DNA from: SLFT01 sp964493075
GTDB lineage: Bacteria; Hydrogenedentota; Hydrogenedentia; Hydrogenedentales; CAITNO01
NCBI GenBank assembly: GCA_964493075.1
Contig: CAZBNU010000199.1
Coordinates: forward strand, 1-7,655
Direction: 5' to 3'
Length of the DNA: 7,655 bases
The notes under the pieces were generated by a model, which searched no databases, was not told where the DNA came from, and saw only the letters and a list, made by a program, of their open reading frames with translations. The translations under genes were made by a program, and so were the position numbers. Of this stretch, positions 1-5,525 are shown piece by piece; position 1 is the first letter of the stretch, and every line of letters starts with the position of its first letter.

Positions 1-1029
1 GGCCGTCCTCTGGCGGATGGCGGCGAAGGGTTGCTGGCAGTGCTGCACCATGCGCTGAAGGGTGAGATATGTAGTGCGCGGGTATGTGGCCCCATGGGCA
101 AACCGGTCACTGCCAACTATGGACTACTCGACAACGGAAACACGGCCGTTATTGAGATGGCGCAGGCGGCAGGGCTGCATCTGGTTTCTGCGAGGCGGCG
201 CAACCCCGGTGTCGCAACGACACAAGGAGTGGGTGAATTGATGCTGCATGCGCTGGACCTGGGGGTGCGGCGCATTCTCATCGGGCTTGGCGGCAGCGCC
301 ACCAACGACGGCGGCGCAGGTATGGCTGCTGCGCTGGGCGTCCGGTTTAAGGATGATGCCGGAAAGATTCTGCCGCCAGGTGGTATGGCGTTGACCGCGC
401 TGGATACGGTGGATACCTCCGGCCTTGATCCGCGTCTGCAGAGCGTCGAAGTGGTTGCTGCGTGCGATGTAACGAGCCTGCTTTGCGGGACTGATGGCGC
501 ATCGTATGTCTACGCACCGCAGAAAGGGGCGTCTTCCGCAGAGGTGAAGAAACTCGATCTGGCGCTCTTTCATTATGCGGAAGTATTACGGAAACAGACC
601 GGTGTTGATGTGTCTTTGCTGGCAGGCGGCGGTGCGGCTGGTGGATTGGCGGCTGGACTGGCAGTCTTTGCGGATGCCACAATCCGTTCCGGTGTGGAGA
701 TTGTTATGGAGGCCTATGGCGACATGGACGCACAAATCGCGGCGGCAGATGTGGTCATCAGCGGAGAAGGTTCCGTGGATGGTCAGAGCGCACGGGGAAA
801 GGTCGTCGCCGGATTGGCAGCAAAGACAAAGGCGCATGGCAAGCCGCTGATTCTGGTAGCGGGCCGGATCAGCGGCAATTTGGAAGCGCTTTACGCTGCC
901 GGCGTAACCGCAGTCGTAGCCATTGCACCGGAACCCATGACGCGAAGTGTTGCAATCAAAAAGGCGAAAGAACATCTCGAACAGATGGGCGAAACCCTTG
1001 GACGACTGGTCTGTGGGCTGAAGTGTTAG
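1..1029 (+). CDS. Glycerate kinase, type II (GlxK/GarK family), 5'-truncated by window edge
   Basis: Phosphorylates D-glycerate with ATP in the cytoplasm, feeding glycerate from glyoxylate, serine or sugar-acid breakdown into glycolysis. The frame is open from base 1, so the gene begins outside the window; 342 residues are visible and the family usually has about 375-385, so roughly 35-40 N-terminal residues are missing. The visible part opens with the family motif PLADGGEG (bases 10-33). It continues with the glycine-rich block GLGGSATNDGGAGMA (about bases 283-327), GGGAAGGLAAGL (about 625-660) and SGEGSVDGQSARGKV (about 760-804), all typical of the Gly_kinase fold. The first ATG inside the frame (position 109 or later) would lie after the first motif, and an internal TTG at 31 is not a credible start. 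The TAG stop shares bases 1026-1029 with the convergent gene. Which product, 2- or 3-phosphoglycerate, cannot be read here; type II enzymes generally give 2-phosphoglycerate. Identity is secure; a glxK versus garK symbol is not resolved. Confidence 0.95.
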   Translation, partial: GRPLADGGEGLLAVLHHALKGEICSARVCGPMGKPVTANYGLLDNGNTAVIEMAQAAGLHLVSARRRNPGVATTQGVGELMLHALDLGVRRILIGLGGSATNDGGAGMAAALGVRFKDDAGKILPPGGMALTALDTVDTSGLDPRLQSVEVVAACDVTSLLCGTDGASYVYAPQKGASSAEVKKLDLALFHYAEVLRKQTGVDVSLLAGGGAAGGLAAGLAVFADATIRSGVEIVMEAYGDMDAQIAAADVVISGEGSVDGQSARGKVVAGLAAKTKAHGKPLILVAGRISGNLEALYAAGVTAVVAIAPEPMTRSVAIKKAKEHLEQMGETLGRLVCGLKC

Positions 1030-2030
1030 CGAATATCCTTTCGTTCATCCACACCAGGCTGCCAGGTTGTACCGTCGGGCAACAGGGATACCCACTTCAT
1101 GACCTTTTGCGCAGGGTCAATCGTGTACAGTTTTGCGCCTTTGGCGACATCGTCGCCGCCATAACCGCCGTGTCCGGTAGCGCGACCATATATCAGGTCA
1201 ACGCCCTCCATGACACCGGAATAATCGTTCACATGATCATGGCCGCAAACCACGGCCTGGATACCGGCCTCATGAAACACCGGCACCGATGACCCGTCTT
1301 CGGCTTCGAGACAGACGTCCTCGCCGATGATGCCCCTCGCGATGCCGGTATCCCATACATCCTTGTATTGTTTGACGGGGATATGAAACGCGCCAAGCCG
1401 CATGGGACGTGAGCGTTGTTCGTCCAATGTTGCGGCTGCTTCCAACACAAATTTTCGCGCATGCCTGTCCACACCAATGCCGCGGCTGTTCAAGCAGAAG
1501 ATTTCGACGAGGCGTTGCCCGCCACTCCCTTCCAGGGCAAGCACATAATTGCCGCCGCTATCGCCCCCTGCGTAAAACGAGTCCTTCGCTTTCAGGAATG
1601 CCGCATGGCCGACAGCGTAATCGCTCAGCTGGTCGTGGTTACCCCAGGTAAAGGCCCAGGGCACGCCCCAGCTGGCACATTGTTCAATAGCATAGGCCAT
1701 AAATTCCGCGCCCCGATTGTCCGGATTGTTATGCCATAAATCACCCGTGACCAAGAGCACATCCGGTTTGGCATGATCAATCAGGCGGCGTATATCGTCC
1801 AGCGTCCTGTTCCGTTTCTGTGTTTCAAGTTCCGGGTCCTGGATAGCGCCGTTAAAGAAATGAATGTCCGTGAACTGTAACAGACGCACCTCGGCGTTAT
1901 TCGAAAGTTGCAGGCGTTTCTCCCAGACAGGAGCTGCTGTTGTGTCCGATGCTGCTTTCGCAAGCGAAGCGGTAATCAATCCTGTTGCCGACAGGGACAT
2001 AAAAGTACGGCGTGACATTTCATGGTTCAT
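1026..2030 (-). CDS. Tat-exported calcineurin-like metallophosphoesterase (PAP29/Dcr2-like)
   Basis: A two-metal phosphoesterase of 334 residues, likely acting outside the cytoplasmic membrane on a phosphate ester that cannot be named. The N-terminus has a twin-arginine signal (SRRTFMS, residues 6-12) followed by a weakly hydrophobic stretch and AKAAS near residue 28. The metal-site motifs come in family order: D55-x-H57 (FTDIHFF), GD97LW, GNHD (130-133), a histidine at 216 (GAFHIP) and GHDH (263-266). Residue spacing resembles the eukaryotic-type purple acid phosphatase 29/Dcr2 group also common in bacteria. The start ATG at 2030-2028 is preceded by AAAGGA at 2047-2042, a long spacer of 11 nt; a second ATG four codons later (2018) would be farther still and would still keep the Tat motif. 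It is the last gene of the minus operon, 41 nt after the PduO-like gene. Its TAA overlaps the glycerate kinase stop, and no stem-loop terminator is visible between the convergent genes. Fold and export are well supported; substrate unknown. Confidence 0.9.
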   Translation of the reverse strand: MNHEMSRRTFMSLSATGLITASLAKAASDTTAAPVWEKRLQLSNNAEVRLLQFTDIHFFNGAIQDPELETQKRNRTLDDIRRLIDHAKPDVLLVTGDLWHNNPDNRGAEFMAYAIEQCASWGVPWAFTWGNHDQLSDYAVGHAAFLKAKDSFYAGGDSGGNYVLALEGSGGQRLVEIFCLNSRGIGVDRHARKFVLEAAATLDEQRSRPMRLGAFHIPVKQYKDVWDTGIARGIIGEDVCLEAEDGSSVPVFHEAGIQAVVCGHDHVNDYSGVMEGVDLIYGRATGHGGYGGDDVAKGAKLYTIDPAQKVMKWVSLLPDGTTWQPGVDERKDIR

Positions 2031-2071
2031 AATTTACGCTATCCTTTCATAAATGGGGCTACGGTTGTAAT

Positions 2072-2653
2072 TTATATTTCTTCAAGCAATCCGTAATTGA
2101 CCGGCTGGTGATGACCACGTTCAAGATGTCGCGCCAGCACAAAGAAGTAGTCGCTCAGGCGGTTTGTAAAGGCCATGCACACCGGAATGTGAAGGTCTGG
2201 CATGGAGAGAGAAAATGCCACCAGCCGCCGTTCGAAGGTGCGGGCGATGCTGGCGGTAATATCCGCCTGCGCGGCAACGGTATTGGTGGCGCTTACAATA
2301 AACGAATGTGGAAGGTTCAGCCCGGATTCCAGACGTTGCTGTTCTTCCTCCAGACGCTCCAAATGCGCCTTTGTGATTTCGCCGCGCCGCCATTCGGGCT
2401 TGCGGATGTACGGGTCGCTTATGGTCGTTCCAATCAGAAAATAAGTGTGCAGCAGAAACAGCAGAAAGTTAATTTCCGGCAATTCGCCTGGATATTGTTC
2501 CTGCAGTTGCAAACGCAGTAGTGCTGTCTGAGCGCGTAATGCATCCAGTGTGCCCACTGCATCCATCATGGGATGGCTTTTTTCGAAGGCACTGCCATCA
2601 AGCGCCGTGGTGTTTCCTGCGTCCCCCTTGCCAGTGGTTACGTTGGATTTCAT
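2072..2653 (-). CDS. PduO-type cob(I)alamin adenosyltransferase homologue with degenerate active site
   Basis: A 193-residue protein of the PduO/MMAB family, which moves the adenosyl group of ATP to cob(I)alamin to make coenzyme B12; normal length is about 180-200. The N-terminal ATP loop is present as TGKGDAGNT (residues 7-15), followed by DAVGTLDAL (31-39). The C-terminal signature NRLSDYFFVLAR (164-175) is well kept. The central motif, by ungapped alignment from memory to human MMAB, is altered: the Pro-Gly-Gly after FIL is SATN (121-124), the Arg equal to human R186 is Ala134, and R191 is Thr139. The equivalents of R190 (Arg138), E193 (Glu141), R194 (Arg142) and the cobalt-facing Phe (Phe118) are kept. 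The start is well defined, with GGAG at 2664-2661 seven bases before the ATG. It sits 27 nt after the peptidase gene and 41 nt before the phosphoesterase gene. It may be a slow enzyme, a B12-binding chaperone or sensor, or a paralogue with another ligand. Family membership is firm, activity is not. Confidence 0.85.
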   Translation of the reverse strand: MKSNVTTGKGDAGNTTALDGSAFEKSHPMMDAVGTLDALRAQTALLRLQLQEQYPGELPEINFLLFLLHTYFLIGTTISDPYIRKPEWRRGEITKAHLERLEEEQQRLESGLNLPHSFIVSATNTVAAQADITASIARTFERRLVAFSLSMPDLHIPVCMAFTNRLSDYFFVLARHLERGHHQPVNYGLLEEI

Positions 2654-2680
2654 GTTTAATCTCCTATATTTCTGACAAGT

Positions 2681-3742
2681 TTACCACGTTTCATCGTCGT
2701 CGTACGTCTCGCCTTTCCAGGCATCGGCATCCTCAACAAATTCCTCCCAATAAACAATTCTGCCGCCGTCACGGGCCTCTTCCAACTCCTCCTGCTCCCA
2801 GCGCTGATAGAGTTTTTTGGCAATGCGGCGTCGCCGCAGGTATGCGAGGATTACCAGTATTGCTGCGGGCTGAAAAAAGAAGCCCGATGCCATGGTGGCC
2901 ACGGCGGCATACTTCCACAGCGCCCGGTCGTATTCCGCCCAGAATTGCTGCACTGTCATACCGGTGGTTTCATGCAGCGCTTTTAGGAAAGGCTGGTTTT
3001 TCATGTTGCGCACCATCTCCCAAAACTGCCCCTCTCCCAACTGGTTGCGCAAGTGCCGGGTCATGGACAGGGCTTGTGCGTAAGCGTCGCCAAACTGTTC
3101 CTGCCCTGATGGCATTACAAAGGCGTTGTCCAGTTTGTGGTAGGGTATGATCCTGCCTTGAATAAACATTCGCGCAACGCTAAAGGTGGCCTGCCATCGG
3201 AATTCATTGGCAAGACTCATGGCAATACCCTCATTCAGCCAGATGGGGATGAATGCAGGGTTTACGTTGCGGTAGACCAGCAGGTGCACCAGTTCATGGC
3301 GCAGCGTTCCGGCGTAATCTGCGCTGGGCATGGTCAGCCGAGGCGCTTTCACAATAATGAGGGATTCGCTGGGCCTGGCCAGTCCGGACACGGTGAGTCC
3401 AGCGAAATGAGCGGCATACCCCTCGAATTCATCTGCTACGGCAATGATTTTAATGTGTATTGGTTCTTCCCCGACGGGTAATAAGGGGTCAAACTCCTCG
3501 ATAGCATCTTCGACCACACGCAAGGTGTACGTTGCCACCTGCTGCTGACTTTTATCATGTTCAATCTGAATCACTCCATTGCTGATTGTTTCAGCTACCG
3601 CGCTATTGCATGGGGCTGACAATAATATAAGTATTACTATCGGAATAGATTGAATAATATATGTAAGATTTGCTATTTTATCCACAACACCATTATACGG
3701 GATTAGAAGGTGACAGTGAAAAATTACTTCCCCGTCTTGCAT
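2681..3742 (-). CDS. Secreted, membrane-anchored HExxH metallopeptidase (peptidase MA-like)
   Basis: A zinc peptidase of the gluzincin type, 353 residues from the ATG at 3742. The active site reads HELVH (residues 149-153) followed by WLNEG (168-172), where Glu171 should be the third zinc ligand and Glu150 the general base; this spacing matches the peptidase MA-like family. An N-terminal hydrophobic stretch (about 33-43) ends in AVA (48-50), a plausible signal peptidase I site. A second hydrophobic segment (about 278-302) is followed by RRRR (303-306) and an acidic, tryptophan-containing tail. By the positive-inside rule the catalytic part lies outside the membrane and the tail inside. The start is uncertain: GTG at 3745, ATG at 3742 and GTG at 3685 share the frame. 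The last would give a normal short signal-peptide n-region and coincides with the predicted transcription start of a minus-strand promoter. It is first in the minus operon. The substrate is unknown; a role in envelope protein turnover is inference. Confidence 0.85.
   Translation of the reverse strand: MQDGEVIFHCHLLIPYNGVVDKIANLTYIIQSIPIVILILLSAPCNSAVAETISNGVIQIEHDKSQQQVATYTLRVVEDAIEEFDPLLPVGEEPIHIKIIAVADEFEGYAAHFAGLTVSGLARPSESLIIVKAPRLTMPSADYAGTLRHELVHLLVYRNVNPAFIPIWLNEGIAMSLANEFRWQATFSVARMFIQGRIIPYHKLDNAFVMPSGQEQFGDAYAQALSMTRHLRNQLGEGQFWEMVRNMKNQPFLKALHETTGMTVQQFWAEYDRALWKYAAVATMASGFFFQPAAILVILAYLRRRRIAKKLYQRWEQEELEEARDGGRIVYWEEFVEDADAWKGETYDDDETW
3692..3720 (-). promoter_or_regulatory. Candidate sigma70-type promoter for the minus-strand peptidase operon
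   Basis: On the minus strand, TTCACT (3720-3715, four of six matches to the -35 consensus) is followed after 17 nt by a perfect TATAAT (3697-3692). Transcription would start near 3685, exactly at the in-frame GTG that best suits the signal peptide, so the message would be leaderless. If translation instead begins at 3742 or 3745, this promoter lies inside the gene and another promoter must exist further upstream. This is a sequence-match call only. Confidence 0.4.
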
Positions 3743-3780
3743 CACTGTTGTTTCATCTTAGCAAAAGCGCAGAGAAAACG

Positions 3781-3806
3781 TCCAATAGTTGTGTGCTGCT
3801 ATTGGA
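3781..3806. promoter_or_regulatory. Perfect 8-bp inverted repeat, candidate operator in the divergent control region
   Basis: TCCAATAG (3781-3788) is mirrored exactly by CTATTGGA (3799-3806) with a 10-nt spacer, giving half-site centres 18 bp apart, which suits a dimeric DNA-binding protein. The right half covers the -35 element of the candidate plus-strand promoter, so a bound protein could block sat transcription. It lies about 60 bp upstream of the minus-strand promoter -35. No regulator gene is in the window. An RNA hairpin is unlikely, because the predicted transcript starts downstream. Confidence 0.4.
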
Positions 3807-3831
3807 GCAATATCGGCGTGTATGCTATACT
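3802..3831 (+). promoter_or_regulatory. Candidate extended -10 promoter for the sat series
   Basis: TGCTATACT (3823-3831) is an extended -10 element (TG, one base, TATACT). A weak -35, TTGGAG at 3802-3807, sits 18 nt before the TATACT hexamer. Initiation would fall near 3838, just ahead of the Shine-Dalgarno of the 20-codon leader frame, leaving roughly 16 untranslated bases. The -35 overlaps the right half of the dyad at 3781-3806. The position agrees with the start of the plus-strand genes, but the -35 match is poor. Confidence 0.4.
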
Positions 3832-3853
3832 CATCGTTGAAGAGGGCAGTGAC

Positions 3854-3916
3854 ATGTCGAGCAATGTGCCTCTGACAACGGCGAATCACCGCTATTTCCG
3901 CGAAGGTTTCTTATAA
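3854..3916 (+). CDS. 20-codon leader reading frame upstream of sat
   Basis: An ATG at 3854 opens a 20-residue frame ending in TAA at 3914-3916, with peptide MSSNVPLTTANHRYFREGFL. It has a strong Shine-Dalgarno, AGAGGG at 3841-3846, seven bases before the ATG, and follows directly after the candidate promoter. The sat start lies 69 nt further on. The peptide has no cysteine and only the initiator methionine, which argues against simple cysteine or methionine attenuation. It has no membrane segment and no family I recognise. It could be a regulatory leader peptide, a tiny functional protein or chance. The same frame stays open further upstream to 3710, but that longer version has no comparable ribosome site and would begin ahead of the promoter. 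Confidence 0.4.
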   Translation: MSSNVPLTTANHRYFREGFL

Positions 3917-3972
3917 GCGCACGGTGGGTTCAATTTATCGTATTTGCTGGACTGTTACTAATTTTCTATCTG

Positions 3973-3978
3973 AAAGGA
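3973..3978 (+). promoter_or_regulatory. sat: Shine-Dalgarno deciding the sat start
   Basis: AAAGGA lies seven bases before the ATG at 3986. A TTG at 3983 and a further ATG at 3989 are in frame on either side; the spacing favours 3986. Confidence 0.65.
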
Positions 3979-3985
3979 CTTTTTG

Positions 3986-5140
3986 ATGATGATTACACCC
4001 CATGGCGGCACACTGATAAACCGGCTTGTTCCAGCGGCGCGGCAGGATGTCTTGTTGAAGGAAGCGGCTTCGCTGCCTGAGATTCAAGTGGACACTTATG
4101 CGTCTTTTGATATTGACGGTATTGCCAAAGGCATCTTCAGCCCTTTGGAGGGGTTTATGGGCGCAGAAGAAACGGCGCGTGTTCTTGAGACGATGGAACT
4201 TTGTCCCGGCGTTCCGTGGACTATACCAATTCTTCTTCCGGTTGCTGCAGAAGTGGCCGACACCATTGAGACCGGTGGCAAAATTGCCCTCAAGGATGAT
4301 CGCGGTATTGTGGTGGCAGTCATGGAGGTGCATGAAAAATTCCAACTGGATCGAAATGCCCTGGTTGAAAAGGTATACCGTACCAACGACGAAAAACATC
4401 CCGGTGTTGCCTACACCCTTTCCCGTGGCGATGTGTATCTGGGAGGCCCGATTGAGGTGCTTGAGGCGCGTAGTGTGGAGCATCAGGACTACAATCTAAC
4501 GCCAGCCGAGACCCGCGCCGCTTTTGCAGAACGGGGCTGGCGTCGTATTGTGGCGTTTCAGACCCGGAACCCCATACATCGCGCCCATGAATACCTGACC
4601 AAATGCGCTTTGGAAATGTGCGACGGCCTGTTGATTCATCCCCTGATGGGTACGACCAAGAGCGATGACATTCCCGGCGATGTGCGTATGAAATGCTATC
4701 ATGCGCTGATGGCGCATTACTATCCGAAAGACCATGTGATGCTTTCAATCATGCCGGTGAACATGCGCTATGCGGGCCCACGCGAAGCAGTGATGCATGC
4801 CATTATTCGAAAGAACTACGGCTGCACCCACTTTATCGTGGGCAGAGACCATGCCGGCGTGGGCAATTACTACGGCAGTTATGACGCGCACTACATTTTT
4901 GATGAGATAGACCCGGCGGCATTGGGCATTACCCCCCTGTTTTTTGAGCATTCCTTTTTTTCAAAACGCACCAACGAAATGGCGACCAAGAAGACCTGTC
5001 CGGGAACGGATGCAGACCACGTTTTCCTGAGCGGCACCAAGGTACGTGAAATGCTTTCACGGGGTGAAGCGCCGCCGCCGGAATTTACACGGCCCGAAGT
5101 GGCAGAAATTCTTATTGCGTGGGCAACACAAGAACAGTGA
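3986..5140 (+). CDS. sat: ATP sulfurylase (sulfate adenylyltransferase, homo-oligomeric type)
   Basis: Makes adenosine 5'-phosphosulfate (APS) and pyrophosphate from sulfate and ATP in the cytoplasm, the first step of sulfate assimilation or dissimilation and, run backwards, of sulfite oxidation. The 384-residue protein has an N-terminal PUA-like domain containing FSPLEGFMG (51-59). The catalytic domain has QTRNP (192-196) with HRAH (198-201), the HPLMGTTKSDD block (218-228), GRDHAGVG (286-293) and SGTKVREML (349-357). These are the full ATP and sulfate site motifs, so activity is expected. There is no C-terminal APS kinase domain. The zinc-knuckle region near the C-terminus is altered: the first two cysteines of the usual CxxC...CP pattern are Ser326 and Thr329, while Cys338 remains. 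The next gene starts 10 nt after the stop. No APS reductase, APS kinase, CysD/CysN or sulfate transporter is nearby, so the pathway direction is open. A leader frame and dyad upstream suggest regulated expression. Confidence 0.96.
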   Translation: MMITPHGGTLINRLVPAARQDVLLKEAASLPEIQVDTYASFDIDGIAKGIFSPLEGFMGAEETARVLETMELCPGVPWTIPILLPVAAEVADTIETGGKIALKDDRGIVVAVMEVHEKFQLDRNALVEKVYRTNDEKHPGVAYTLSRGDVYLGGPIEVLEARSVEHQDYNLTPAETRAAFAERGWRRIVAFQTRNPIHRAHEYLTKCALEMCDGLLIHPLMGTTKSDDIPGDVRMKCYHALMAHYYPKDHVMLSIMPVNMRYAGPREAVMHAIIRKNYGCTHFIVGRDHAGVGNYYGSYDAHYIFDEIDPAALGITPLFFEHSFFSKRTNEMATKKTCPGTDADHVFLSGTKVREMLSRGEAPPPEFTRPEVAEILIAWATQEQ

Positions 5141-5150
5141 TGACTTTTGC

Positions 5151-5468
5151 ATGAACGACGTCCTTTACAGTGTAATCGTTACCGGTGAAAACGCCGGAGA
5201 AACAACAGGCTTATTGCAGGCACGCCTTGCCGAACTTTGTACAGACGGCAGCAGTAAAATACGGGTAGAAGCGGCAGTATCCGCTGAAGCCTGCGATGGC
5301 ACTTTTGTCTATAGCATGAGCGCGCATGATACGCCGGGTTTCGCTGTAGAGAAGATTCTGGACCAACTGGCAGATCGTGGCTGGATTTCCCTTGATCAGG
5401 GTCTGCTCAGTCCGGAAGAAGAAGAACAAATACGCGCACGACTTCAGGGATTGGGTTATGTAGACTGA
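5151..5468 (+). CDS. Acidic 105-residue protein of unknown function, linked to sat
   Basis: I do not recognise this protein. It starts at an ATG 10 nt after the sat stop and ends 57 nt before the glycosyltransferase gene, so it is probably co-transcribed and translationally coupled to sat; no clear Shine-Dalgarno is visible. An in-frame extension back to 5046 would overlap sat deeply and is not favoured. The sequence opens with a beta-like stretch (VLYSVIVTG, residues 4-12), then a helix-like segment (TGLLQARLAELC), another hydrophobic strand (FVYSMSA), and helices ending in a glutamate run (EEEE, 86-89) and RARLQGLGYVD. It is acidic overall, with about 18 Asp/Glu against 7 Lys/Arg. It has two cysteines (30 and 47) and no signal peptide or membrane segment. 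The alternating strands and helices suggest a small cytosolic alpha/beta domain. A partner role for Sat is inference from adjacency only. Confidence 0.75.
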   Translation: MNDVLYSVIVTGENAGETTGLLQARLAELCTDGSSKIRVEAAVSAEACDGTFVYSMSAHDTPGFAVEKILDQLADRGWISLDQGLLSPEEEEQIRARLQGLGYVD

Positions 5469-5525
5469 ACGAATTCCTGTACAATTATTGCAGTTTTTGA
5501 AATATGAACCCATGGCAGACAAACA

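Noticed and set aside
124..573. 149-codon minus-strand frame antisense to glycerate kinase
   Set aside because: Protein is rich in Arg, His and Cys without any motif and lies wholly over a motif-rich kinase; a shadow frame.
3598..3620. Possible lipoprotein cysteine in the peptidase signal region (SAPC)
   Set aside because: Proline just before the cysteine does not fit a lipobox; the AVA site a few residues later is better.
3710..3916. Longer 68-codon version of the leader frame
   Set aside because: Begins before the candidate promoter and overlaps the peptidase N-terminus; only the last 20 codons have a good Shine-Dalgarno.
3832..3985. SAM or other sulfur-linked riboswitch ahead of sat
   Set aside because: None of the conserved core sequences of known SAM riboswitches is present, and no strong multi-stem fold was seen by eye.
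3935..4483. 182-codon minus-strand frame over the start of sat
   Set aside because: Fully antisense to conserved Sat sequence, no ribosome site or recognisable domain.
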